Part shown: positions 38,172 to 46,223 of the stretch, piece after piece
Layout of the letters: each line of letters opens with the position of its first letter
How positions within the stretch are numbered: the first letter of the stretch is position 1
The notes under the pieces: generated by a model
Database searches by the model: none
Told to the model about the DNA's origin: nothing
What the model saw: the letters and a program-made list of their open reading frames with translations, nothing else
NCBI GenBank assembly: GCA_036520315.1
Contig: DATDJZ010000030.1
Location: forward strand, 1-64,000
DNA: 64,000 nt
Direction of reading: 5' to 3'
DNA from: DASUPK01 sp036520315
Lineage (GTDB): Bacteria > Actinomycetota > Thermoleophilia > Solirubrobacterales > 70-9
Program-made: the position numbers and the translations under genes

Positions 38172-40026
38172 TCAACAGCCGGGCGCTGTCGTCGACGAGC
38201 GCTACCGGCTCGACCGCAAGATCGGCACCGGGGGAATGGCCGACGTCTGGCTCGCCGAGGACACCGAGCTCGACCGCAAGGTCGCGATCAAGATCCTGCA
38301 CGACCGCTTCGCCCAGGACAAGGAGTTCGTGCAGCGCTTCCAGCGCGAGGCTCAGTCCGCAGCCGGGCTCCAGCACCCGAACGTGGTAGGGGTCTTCGAT
38401 CGCGGGGAGTTCGGCGACACCTACTTCATCGCGATGGAGTATGTCGACGGTCCCTCGATGAAGGATCTCGTCAAGGGCGGGATGAGCCCCAAGGACGCGA
38501 TCGACTTCACGCGCCAGATCCTGAATGCCGCCCGCTTCGCCCACCGCAAGGGGATCGTCCACCGCGACCTCAAGCCCCAGAACGTCCTGATCGACGACGA
38601 GGGGCGCGCCCGGGTGGCGGACTTCGGCATCGCCCGCGCCGGGGAGAACTCGGACATCACCGCCACCGGCTCGGTGATGGGCACGGCTCAGTACATCTCG
38701 CCGGAGCAGGCACAGGGCAAGCCGACGACGCCGCGATCGGACATCTACTCGATCGGCGTGATCCTCTACGAGGCGCTCACGGGCCGCGTGCCGTTCCAGG
38801 GCGACAGCGCGGTCGCAGTCGCCCTCAAGCAGGTCTCCGAGGCGCCCCGGCGCCCCAGCGCCATCAACCCGGACGTCCCGCCGGCGCTCGACGCGGTGGT
38901 GATGCGAGCTCTCGCCAAGGACCCCGACGCCCGCTTCAAGGACGCAGACGCCTTCCTGAAGGCCCTGGACGCGGCCGAGAAGGCCCCGGACACGCCCCGC
39001 CCGCAGGACACCGCCGCCTACGCCGCCATCTCTCCGGAGGGCGAGGCGGACCTCCCCGGGGAGGAGGAGCCGTACAACGAGGAGGAGGAGTGGCAGCGGG
39101 ACCGACGCCGCCGGCGCTGGCGCTGGATCGCCGTGGCCGTGCTCGCCGCGGGCGTGGCGGCGCTGGTCGCCTTCGCCCTGACGCGTCCGTCACACGTGTC
39201 CATTCCCGACGTGATCGGGCAGGACGTCGATGCCGCGACGCAGGTCCTGGACAGCAAGGGCTTCGACGTCGCGATCAAGGCCGTCCCCAGCGGGGCGCCA
39301 CGGAACCAGGTGGTCGAGCAGGACCCGATTCCCACCGACCGCGGCGGCGGCAAGGCCAAGGAGGGCTCGACCGTGACGCTCAGCGTCAGCTCCGGTCCCG
39401 CGATCGTCGCGGTGCCGGATGTCGCCGGGCTCAAACTGGCCGATGCCACCGCACGTCTGGAGAAGGCCGGATTCAAGGTGACGACGAGGAACGAGTTCTC
39501 CAACACTGTGCCGAAGGGCAGGGCGATCGGCACCGAGCCCGCCGCCGGCACCCAGCTCTCAACCAGCCAGGTCGTCACGATCCTGATCTCCCGCGGCACC
39601 AACCAGGTGGAGGTCCCGAGTGTCGTCGGACTCGATGACCAGGCGGCCCTGGCGGCGCTCCAGAATGCGGGCCTCTCCGGAGTCCTCGTGCAGCGGGACT
39701 CGACCGAGCCGGAGGGCAAGGTGGTGAACCAGAGCCCCGGGGCCGGAAAGCTCGTCGCCCGCGGCTCGCAGGTGACGATCTTCGCCTCCACCGGCGCGAT
39801 CACGGTCCCCGACGTCGTCGGGCAGGATCGGAAGGCGGCGGTGACGGCGCTCAAGAAGGCCGGCTTCACCGTCGCAGTGACCGAGGAGAACACCTCCGAC
39901 CCCGCCGAGATCAACAGGGTGATCTCCGAGTTCCCGCCAGGTGGCTCCCGCGCCCGCCGCGGCGACGCCGTGACGATCTCGGTCGGAGTCTCGTCTCCGC
40001 CCACCACCACCACGACCACGCCATGA
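38164..40026 (+). CDS. pknB: PASTA-domain serine/threonine protein kinase
   Basis: 620 residues from GTG 38164. Kinase domain (about 14-272): GTGGMADVWLAED, VAIKIL, HRDLKPQNVL, ADFGIARAGE, SPEQAQG. Membrane helix at about 317-340, then four PASTA repeats beginning near 342, 412, 479 and 544 (VPDVxG-type openings). The end is Pro/Thr-rich (PPTTTTTTP). PASTA kinases sense muropeptides or lipid II outside and phosphorylate cell-wall enzymes inside. No separate pknA is present between pbpA and this gene. The stop overlaps the second ddl. Confidence 0.95.
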   Translation: MADQQPGAVVDERYRLDRKIGTGGMADVWLAEDTELDRKVAIKILHDRFAQDKEFVQRFQREAQSAAGLQHPNVVGVFDRGEFGDTYFIAMEYVDGPSMKDLVKGGMSPKDAIDFTRQILNAARFAHRKGIVHRDLKPQNVLIDDEGRARVADFGIARAGENSDITATGSVMGTAQYISPEQAQGKPTTPRSDIYSIGVILYEALTGRVPFQGDSAVAVALKQVSEAPRRPSAINPDVPPALDAVVMRALAKDPDARFKDADAFLKALDAAEKAPDTPRPQDTAAYAAISPEGEADLPGEEEPYNEEEEWQRDRRRRRWRWIAVAVLAAGVAALVAFALTRPSHVSIPDVIGQDVDAATQVLDSKGFDVAIKAVPSGAPRNQVVEQDPIPTDRGGGKAKEGSTVTLSVSSGPAIVAVPDVAGLKLADATARLEKAGFKVTTRNEFSNTVPKGRAIGTEPAAGTQLSTSQVVTILISRGTNQVEVPSVVGLDDQAALAALQNAGLSGVLVQRDSTEPEGKVVNQSPGAGKLVARGSQVTIFASTGAITVPDVVGQDRKAAVTALKKAGFTVAVTEENTSDPAEINRVISEFPPGGSRARRGDAVTISVGVSSPPTTTTTTP

Positions 40027-40988
40027 GGGTCGCCGTGATCGGCGGCGGGATCTCGAGCGAGCACGAGGTTTCGCTGCGCTCGGCCGCCTCCGTCGCTGCG
40101 GGACTCCGCGAGGCCGGCCATGAGACGGTCGAGGTGACGATCGAGCGCGAGGGCTCCTGGATCGCCGACGGAGAATCGGTCAGCTTCACCGCCGGGGAGG
40201 GCCTGCTCGGCTGCGATGTGGTCTTCCCGGTCCTACACGGTCCCGGTGGGGAGGACGGCAGCGTCCAGGGCCTGCTCGAGGTGCTCGACGTCCCCTACGC
40301 GGGCTCCGACGTCGAGTCCTCGGCGATCTGCATGGACAAGCTCGTCTTCAAGGACCTGCTGGCTCGCCGCGGGGTGCCGCAGGTCGACTTCTGCCGCGCG
40401 GGGGAGGAGGGCTGGCGGGAAGCCGTCGCCGGGTTCGGCCAGCCGGTCTGGGTGAAGCCGGCCCGCCTCGGCTCCAGCGTCGGGATCGCGCCGGCGTCCG
40501 GGACCGAGGAGCTCGACCGGGCGGTCGAGGAGGCGCGCCGCCACGACCCACGCGTGATCGTCGAGGCGCCCGCGCCCGGCAAGGAGGTCGAGTGCTCGCT
40601 CCTCGGCAACGAGGACCCGGTGGCGTCGCCGCCGGGCGAGATCGTCACCAAGGCTTCCGATTGGTACGACTACGAGGCGAAGTACGCGGAGGGCGGCATG
40701 GAGCTGCTGGTGCCCGCCGGAATCTCGGAGACTGCCGCCGAGCGGGTCCGCGAGCTCGCCCGCCGGGTGTTCACCCTCTGCGGCTGCAGCGGCCTCGCCC
40801 GTTGTGACTTCTTCGTGGACGGGGAGGAGGTGCTCGTCAACGAGCTCAACACGATCCCCGGGTTTACCGAGACGAGCGTCTACGGCAAGCTCTTCGAGGC
40901 CGACGGCATCGGCTATCCGGAGCTCTGCGACCGGCTGATCAAGCTGGCGGTCGAGCGGTACGAGACCGCTCGCTCGTACAAGTTCTAG
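40023..40988 (+). CDS. ddl: D-alanine--D-alanine ligase, second paralogue
   Basis: 321 residues, ATGA-coupled to the PASTA kinase. ATP-grasp landmarks: IGGGISSEHEVSLRSAASV, LHGPGGEDGSVQGLLE, YAGSDVESSAICMDK, VKPARLGSSVGIAP, YDYEAKYAEGGMELLVPAG and NELNTIPGFTETSVY. The omega-loop YDYEAKY is the standard D-Ala-D-Ala form, whereas the copy at 10485 has FNFEARY. Operon position ties dipeptide supply to the kinase and transpeptidase. Which copy is the main enzyme cannot be told from sequence alone. Confidence 0.93.
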   Translation: MRVAVIGGGISSEHEVSLRSAASVAAGLREAGHETVEVTIEREGSWIADGESVSFTAGEGLLGCDVVFPVLHGPGGEDGSVQGLLEVLDVPYAGSDVESSAICMDKLVFKDLLARRGVPQVDFCRAGEEGWREAVAGFGQPVWVKPARLGSSVGIAPASGTEELDRAVEEARRHDPRVIVEAPAPGKEVECSLLGNEDPVASPPGEIVTKASDWYDYEAKYAEGGMELLVPAGISETAAERVRELARRVFTLCGCSGLARCDFFVDGEEVLVNELNTIPGFTETSVYGKLFEADGIGYPELCDRLIKLAVERYETARSYKF

Positions 40989-41010
40989 GGCCAGGGTTGC
41001 CAGGGCGTTG

Positions 41011-41070
41011 GCACCCGAACCCCGCACGCCGGAGGCGAAGCCGAGGACGTGCTGGTGATGGCGAGCCGGA
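41011..41070 (+). repeat. Possible degenerate copy of the dispersed repeat
   Basis: The 82-base spacer between convergent ddl and a kinase gene contains GGAGGCGAAGCCGAGGA and then GTGATGGCGAGCCGG, resembling the loop and right flank of the copies at 31041 and 48125. The left half (GCACCCGAACCCCGCACGC) is diverged. Confidence 0.4.
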
Positions 41071-42561
41071 CTACTTGAACAATTGGACGTCCGAGATCTC
41101 CATCTGGTAGCGGCTCGGGTCGTCCTGGGCCTGCGGCATCTTCGTGATCCAGATCAGGAAGGAGTTGGCGGGCTTGCCGGGCAGCGTCACGCCCTCGCGG
41201 TCACCGCCGTCGCTGATGTTCGCCACCGGCCGCCCCCAGCCGCTGAGGTCGCTGGGGGCTGAGCCGTTGACCTCGTAGATCTCGGCGTCGTACCCCGGCG
41301 TCAGGGCCCGGATCGTCATCGACTTCGCTCCGACCACGCTGCCCGCATCGATCGCCAGACCCACGCCGTCCTTGAGGCCGCCGAAGTCCGGCGTGTCGTA
41401 GTGCTCACTCGACCAGGCGGTGCCTGTGGGATTGCCGTCGACGGCCTGTTCCTGGGTCCCGGTCTCCTGCCCGTCGCCCTCCGGATCGAACTCGCTGGCG
41501 GCATCGATCGATAGGCGCACCTCCGATGTTGAGGGGCCGCTGGGGGCCTGATCGTCGCTGAAGTCCAACCTGCTGGCGAAGATCACCGCCGCCGCGGCCA
41601 GCGCGAGCACGACGATCGCAACGGCGATCCCCGGCCCCGAGATCCGCCGCCGGCGGCCGAGCCGCCGCCGGTCGGAGGGCACCGAGTCGAGCACGCTGGT
41701 CGCCTCGCCGCTGGTCCCGCCCCGACGCGCCGCCTCGACCTCGAGGGTTTGCTCGAGGTCGCGGACCATCTCCGCGACGGTGCCGTAGCGGTCGCGCGGG
41801 TCCTTGGTGGTGGCCCGATCGACGACCGAAGCGACCGCGGCCGAGACCTCCGGGCGCTTCGCCTGCACGTCGGGCATCGGCTCGTTGACGTGCTTCATCG
41901 CGACACCGACCTGGGTCTCGGCGCGGAAGGGGACATCCCCGGTGAGCATCTCGTAGAGCACCACGCCGAGCGAGTAGACGTCGGAGCGCTCGTCGACGTC
42001 CTCGCCCATCGCCTGCTCCGGCGAGACGTAGTCGGTGGTGCCGAGGACGCGGCCGGTAGCGGTCATCCCCTGCTGCTCCAGGGAGCGGGCGATGCCGAAG
42101 TCCGTGACCTTGGCGCGGCCGTCTGGGTCGATGAGCACGTTCTGGGGCTTGACGTCGCGGTGGACGAGCTTGCGTGCGTGGGCGGCCGTCAGGCCGCGCC
42201 CGATCTCGATCGCGTAGGCGACGGCCTCGTCCACCGGCAGGCGGCCTTCCTCCTGGAGTCGCCGCTTCAGGGTCCGGCCCTCGATGTACTCGAAGACGAT
42301 GTAGGGGCGGCCGTCGTCCTCGCCGGCATCGATCACTCCGACCAGGTTGGGATGGGAGAGGCGCGCCGCCGCCCTCGCCTCCCGGCGAAAGCGCTCGAGC
42401 TGGTCCGCCTCCTCGGAGATCTCTCGATGGAGGAGCTTGACGGCGACCGGCCGGTCCAGCACCTGGTCCGTCGCGAGGTAGACGGTGGACATCCCGCCTG
42501 AGCCCAGCTTCGATTCGAGCCGGTACCGGCCCGAGAGTACTGTCGAGCTCAAGCGTTCCAA
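41071..42561 (-). CDS. Serine/threonine protein kinase with extracellular discoidin-like domain
   Basis: 496 residues from TTG 42561 (AAGGGA five bases upstream). Kinase domain about 14-275: GSGGMSTVYLATD, VAVKLLH, HRDVKPQNVL, TDFGIARSLEQQG, SPEQAMGED. One membrane helix about 305-330. The outer part (about 340-496) has AVDGNPTGTAWSSEHYDTPDFGG, GLAIDAGSVVGAKSMTIRAL, WGRPVANISDG and FLIWITKMP, resembling the F5/8-type C (discoidin) fold linked to kinases in actinobacteria. It may sense glycans in the wall. It faces the pknB-ddl operon. Confidence 0.88.
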   Translation of the reverse strand: MERLSSTVLSGRYRLESKLGSGGMSTVYLATDQVLDRPVAVKLLHREISEEADQLERFRREARAAARLSHPNLVGVIDAGEDDGRPYIVFEYIEGRTLKRRLQEEGRLPVDEAVAYAIEIGRGLTAAHARKLVHRDVKPQNVLIDPDGRAKVTDFGIARSLEQQGMTATGRVLGTTDYVSPEQAMGEDVDERSDVYSLGVVLYEMLTGDVPFRAETQVGVAMKHVNEPMPDVQAKRPEVSAAVASVVDRATTKDPRDRYGTVAEMVRDLEQTLEVEAARRGGTSGEATSVLDSVPSDRRRLGRRRRISGPGIAVAIVVLALAAAAVIFASRLDFSDDQAPSGPSTSEVRLSIDAASEFDPEGDGQETGTQEQAVDGNPTGTAWSSEHYDTPDFGGLKDGVGLAIDAGSVVGAKSMTIRALTPGYDAEIYEVNGSAPSDLSGWGRPVANISDGGDREGVTLPGKPANSFLIWITKMPQAQDDPSRYQMEISDVQLFK

Positions 42562-42630
42562 GGCTTCCCTTCGTCCATCGGCTGTATTTTCGCCCGCGGT
42601 CGAGGCTGAGGCTGCCAGGGCCCGACCGGA

Positions 42631-43482
42631 ATGATGACTGTCCAGGTCCGCTTCTACACCGATCCCGCCTGTCCCTGGTCCTGGGCCGCCGAGCCCGCGA
42701 TCCGAAGGATGATGTGGGAGCTCGAGGGAGAGCTCGAGTTCGTCTGGGTGATGGGCGGGCTTGCCCGCAGCTACGAGCACGCGAATCTCCTCGAGGTCGT
42801 CTCCCAGTGGCTCGAGGATGCGGCCGCCGGCGGGATGCCGTGCGACCCCAGGATCTGGACAGAGAACCCCCTCGACTCGACCTACCCCGCCTGCCAGGCG
42901 GTCAAGGCGGCCGCCGAGCAGGGCTGGGAGCCGGGCTACCGCTACCTGCGGACACTGAGGGAGGGGATCATGTTCGAGCGTCGCAAGCTGGACCACGCCG
43001 AATCGCTGATCGCCGCCGCGGGACGCGCCGGGATCGATCGCCGTCGCTTCGAGGTCGACTTGCGCTCGCACGCCATCACGGAGGCCTTTGGCGCCGATCT
43101 GGATGAGGTCCGCGACCCCCCTCGGGAGGCCCGGGAGGGGGACGCCATTCATCGCAGCAGCAAGGGCAGGGAGCGGATCAGCCTCCCTTCCGCTCTGCTG
43201 ATCGGCGAGGACGGCAGCCGCCACGGTGTCTGGGGCGGCGATTCCGTCGATCCGGCGAAACTGCGCGAGGCGGCGCTCGCCGCCGGTGCGAAGCAGGTGA
43301 ACGACGGTGGGCTCGAGCCCCTCGAGGCGATCGGCCGCTTCGGTCGCTGCGCGACGAGGGAGCTCGAGGTCCTGGCCGACCGCCCGGCGCCGGTCATGCA
43401 GGCCGAGCTCTGGGAGCTGGCGCGCGACTGGAAGCTGAAGCCGGTCCCGGCGCTGACCGGGACGGTCTGGGAGCGGGCCTAG
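42631..43482 (+). CDS. DsbA/FrnE-family thioredoxin-fold protein
   Basis: 283 residues. YTDPACPWSWAAEPAIRRM near the N-terminus is the DsbA-family active-site region, but with CPWS, so only the first cysteine of CxxC is kept; the helical insertion domain follows (PLDSTYPACQAVKAAAEQG, YLRTLREGIMFERRKLDH). A thioredoxin return strand is seen near SLPSALLIGEDG. The fold also occurs in FrnE and 2-hydroxychromene-2-carboxylate isomerase, so redox activity is uncertain. No signal peptide. Its end overlaps purM on the other strand by four bases. Confidence 0.82.
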   Translation: MMTVQVRFYTDPACPWSWAAEPAIRRMMWELEGELEFVWVMGGLARSYEHANLLEVVSQWLEDAAAGGMPCDPRIWTENPLDSTYPACQAVKAAAEQGWEPGYRYLRTLREGIMFERRKLDHAESLIAAAGRAGIDRRRFEVDLRSHAITEAFGADLDEVRDPPREAREGDAIHRSSKGRERISLPSALLIGEDGSRHGVWGGDSVDPAKLREAALAAGAKQVNDGGLEPLEAIGRFGRCATRELEVLADRPAPVMQAELWELARDWKLKPVPALTGTVWERA

Positions 43483-44477
43483 GCCCTGACGACGCTTCCG
43501 GCGTCTGGAGTCGCCCGACCGATTCTCCTCGCGTCCGGGTAGCGGGGGCGCAGCCGCTGGAGGGCGGCATCCTCATCGCCGGCCGCCACGAGCACGCAGA
43601 ACCCGCAGCCTAGGTTGAAGACCTCGTGCATCTCCTCGTCGCTCACCTCAGCGAGCTCCTGGATCAGATTGAAGACCTGGGGGACCGGCAGGGGGTCGTC
43701 GATCTCATAGCCCACCTCGGCCTCCAGCCGAAGCAGGTTGCCGAGGCCGCCAGAGGTGATGTGGGCGAGGCCGCGGACGTCGATCTCGGAGCGCAGCAGC
43801 TCGACGATCGGCTTGACGTAGATCTCGGTCGGCTCGAGCAGGACGTCGCCGAGCGGGAGCCCGAGACGGTCGTCGTCCAAGGGGATCTCGGCGAGCGCCG
43901 AGCGGGCAAGGGTGTAGCCGTTCGAGTGGAGCCCGGAGGAGGGCAGGCCGATCACCGGGTCGCCCGGCTCGATCGCGGCCCCGGTGACCAGCGAGTCGAG
44001 CGCGACGGTCCCGAAGCAGGCCCCCGCCAGGTCGAGGCCATGGACGATCTCCCCGAGCTGGGCGAGCTCGCCGCCGACGATCTCGATGCCGGCGAGCTCG
44101 GCGCCGCGAGCAAGGCCCGCCCCGATGGCGCCGGCGACCTCCGGATCGGCGCGGTCGACGGCCACGTAGTCGACCATTGCCAACGGTTCGGCACCGACGC
44201 AGACGACGTCGTTGACGTTCATGGCGACGCAGTCGATGCCGACGGTGTCCCAGCGCCCGAGCTGCTCCGCGAGAACCAGCTTCGTCCCGACGCCGTCGGT
44301 GCTCAGGGCGATGCCGGTCCGCTCGTCGAGGCGGACGACGTTCGCGTAGTGGCCGTGGGCGAGCACCTGGCGGCTCTCGGAGGGCGCCGCCGCGGCCAGA
44401 GCGGAGACGAGGGACTTGACCGCGGCGTCGGCATCCCCCTGGCTGACGCCGGCTCGCGCGTACGCGTCCTCGCTCAC
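43479..44477 (-). CDS. purM: Phosphoribosylformylglycinamidine cyclo-ligase (AIR synthetase)
   Basis: 332 residues from GTG 44477, overlapping the uppP stop (GTGA). Fifth step of de novo purine synthesis, ATP-dependent closure of the imidazole ring. Seen: YARAGVSQGDADAAV, ALSTDGVGTKLVLA, GIDCVAMNVNDVVCVGAEPL, VGGELAQLGEIV, GLPSSGLHSNGYTLAR, THITSGGLGNLLR-like segment (AHITSGGLGNLLRL) and GCGFCVLV. Complete and intact. The neighbours uppP and dedA have no evident purine link. Confidence 0.95.
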   Translation of the reverse strand: MSEDAYARAGVSQGDADAAVKSLVSALAAAAPSESRQVLAHGHYANVVRLDERTGIALSTDGVGTKLVLAEQLGRWDTVGIDCVAMNVNDVVCVGAEPLAMVDYVAVDRADPEVAGAIGAGLARGAELAGIEIVGGELAQLGEIVHGLDLAGACFGTVALDSLVTGAAIEPGDPVIGLPSSGLHSNGYTLARSALAEIPLDDDRLGLPLGDVLLEPTEIYVKPIVELLRSEIDVRGLAHITSGGLGNLLRLEAEVGYEIDDPLPVPQVFNLIQELAEVSDEEMHEVFNLGCGFCVLVAAGDEDAALQRLRPRYPDARRIGRATPDAGSVVRA

Positions 44478-45421
44478 GGCGATTCCGGTCGCGTGGGGGA
44501 CTCGGGAGCGGTTCCCGACCCGGAGGCGGACGCCCACGTGGGCGCACCGTTCCCGGAGGCGACGGGTCGGCCATCGCCGGAGATGATGCTCTCCGGCTGG
44601 CCGAAGCCGCGAAGGTCGGCGCGACGCCTGCGTGACCGGTGCCAGAGCCGCCCGAGAACCAGGCCCGCCAGGCCGGCGCGGTAGGCGGCGTAGGGCCAGA
44701 GCGCGCTGTCGCGCTCGACTACCCGGATCAGGGCCTGAGAGGCGAGCGTCGATGCGAACGACGCCGCCGTGCCCGCGGCGAATGCTGCGCGCTGATCCCG
44801 CGGCAATCCGCGTCGCCTCAGCCGGGCACCCTTGAGCGCCGCCGCCCCGACGATCACCGGAAGGGCGACGGTCCGGGACAGCATGTTGGCGTGCTGGCGG
44901 CTGAAGCCCCGCCAGCGGGCGACGCTCAGTGTGGCGCCGTTGCGCGAGATGCCCGGGGCGAGCGCGGCCGCCTGGGCGAAGCCGAGGGCGAGCCCGTCGG
45001 CGGCGGTGGCGTGACCGCGATCCCGGCTCTGAGTCGTGCGATCGGCGGCGACCATGGCCCCCGCGCCGGCAAGAAGACCGGCGGCCGTTGGGACCGGTCC
45101 GCCCAGGCGGCGCTCGATCAGGCGCTCGAAGAGGAGGCCGAAGACAGCCGCCGGCAGGAAGGAGAGGCCGAGCACCGCAGCCTTCCGCCGGTCGAAGGAG
45201 CGGAGCTCCTCCGCGATCACCTGCCGCTGGCCGACGAGCAGCGCCGCTGCCGCGCCGGCGTGCAGTGCGACGCCGAAGGTCTTCTCCAGCTCCGCGTCGC
45301 CGTCCTCGCGCTTCCAGCCAAGGAACCAGGAGGCGAGTGTGAGATGCGCGGAGCTGGAGACCGGCAGGAGCTCGGTCGGTCCCTGGACCGCGCCGAGGAC
45401 GATCGCCCTCGATGTGTTCAT
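44474..45421 (-). CDS. uppP: Undecaprenyl-diphosphatase (BacA/UppP)
   Basis: 315 residues. Recycles the undecaprenyl carrier for peptidoglycan and exopolysaccharide export. Motif 1: AVQGPTELLPVSSSAHL (with the Glu of the E-x-x-P region); motif 2: ALAPGISRNGATLSVARWRG, where most relatives have SRSG. About eight membrane helices. After the last helix a polar tail of about 50 residues (SGDGRPVASGNGAPTWASASG) is unusual. ATG 45421 overlaps the dedA stop. Useful next to a polysaccharide locus that needs the same lipid. Confidence 0.9.
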   Translation of the reverse strand: MNTSRAIVLGAVQGPTELLPVSSSAHLTLASWFLGWKREDGDAELEKTFGVALHAGAAAALLVGQRQVIAEELRSFDRRKAAVLGLSFLPAAVFGLLFERLIERRLGGPVPTAAGLLAGAGAMVAADRTTQSRDRGHATAADGLALGFAQAAALAPGISRNGATLSVARWRGFSRQHANMLSRTVALPVIVGAAALKGARLRRRGLPRDQRAAFAAGTAASFASTLASQALIRVVERDSALWPYAAYRAGLAGLVLGRLWHRSRRRRADLRGFGQPESIISGDGRPVASGNGAPTWASASGSGTAPESPTRPESP

Positions 45422-46140
45422 CGCGAAACGGGTTGCTCCTCCGACGCATCACGGGTCGCGCTGGCGCGCGCCCTCGCATCAGCGGAGCCCTCTCGCACAT
45501 CGGAAGCGGGCTCCACCCGGCCTCGTCTGCGTCTCCATAGCGCGTACACGATCACCGCCGCAATCGCGGCGAGCACCGCGTAGTCGAGGTAGTGCAGCCG
45601 GTCCTTCCAGTCATCCCACTTGCTGCCCACTTCCCTCCCGAGCAGGCCCAGGGCGAAGACCCACGGTATGCAGCCCAGGAGGGTCAACCAGGTGAAGCGC
45701 CAGAACGGCATCCTCGCGACCCCCGCCGGGAGCGAGATGAAGGTCCGGATGACCGGCAGCATCCGCGAGAAGAAGACGGTCGCGTCGCCATGGCGCTTGA
45801 ACCAGCTATCGGCCCAGTCGAGGTAGCGGCGATTCGTGTGGAAGATCCGATGGCGCTCGACCAGCTCCAGGCGGCCGTAGTAGCCGATTGCGTACGCGAT
45901 CCATGAGCCCACCAGGTTGCCGAGGACGCCGGCGGCAACGATCCCGAACAGGGTGAGCGTGCCGTCCTCGACCTTGAATCCGGCGAAGAGCATCGTCGCC
46001 TCACTCGGGATCGGGATCAGGGCGCTCTCGAGCGTCATCAGCACGAAGACGCCCGCGTACCCCGCGTCGCCGATCAGGTCGGTGGCGAAATCGACCAGCT
46101 TGTCGGTCACCGCGCCGGTGAGGATCACGAGCCCCGTCAC
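45418..46140 (-). CDS. DedA-family membrane protein
   Basis: About 240 residues from GTG 46140 (GTG 46173 would add 11). Core: GYAGVFVLMTLESALIPIPSEATMLFAG, GNLVGSWIAYAIGYYGR, RHGDATVFFSRMLPVIRTFISLPAG and RFTWLTLLGCIPWVFALGLLG, all typical of DedA proteins, several of which translocate undecaprenyl phosphate across the membrane. This fits the coupled uppP gene downstream. The last 20 or so residues (SADARARASATRDA, EEQPVSR) are encoded by a copy of the dispersed repeat and are probably an add-on. Confidence 0.9.
   Translation of the reverse strand: MTGLVILTGAVTDKLVDFATDLIGDAGYAGVFVLMTLESALIPIPSEATMLFAGFKVEDGTLTLFGIVAAGVLGNLVGSWIAYAIGYYGRLELVERHRIFHTNRRYLDWADSWFKRHGDATVFFSRMLPVIRTFISLPAGVARMPFWRFTWLTLLGCIPWVFALGLLGREVGSKWDDWKDRLHYLDYAVLAAIAAVIVYALWRRRRGRVEPASDVREGSADARARASATRDASEEQPVSR
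45424..45483 (-). repeat. Dispersed hairpin repeat, copy inside the dedA 3' end
   Basis: Minus strand: GCTGATGCGAGGG, arm CGCGCG, CCA, arm GCGC, GACCCGTGATGCGT, then GGAGGAGCAACCCGTTT. It combines the GC-arm form of the 20448 copy with the GAGCAACCCGTTT of the 31041 and 48125 copies. It is read in frame as the C-terminus of DedA. Confidence 0.75.
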
Positions 46141-46223
46141 AGGGGCGGCATGGTAGGCCCTGTGCCCTGGCACGGGCTTGCGCGCCCAAAAGTCCCCTTA
46201 GCGCCCACTAGACTCGCTGCGGC

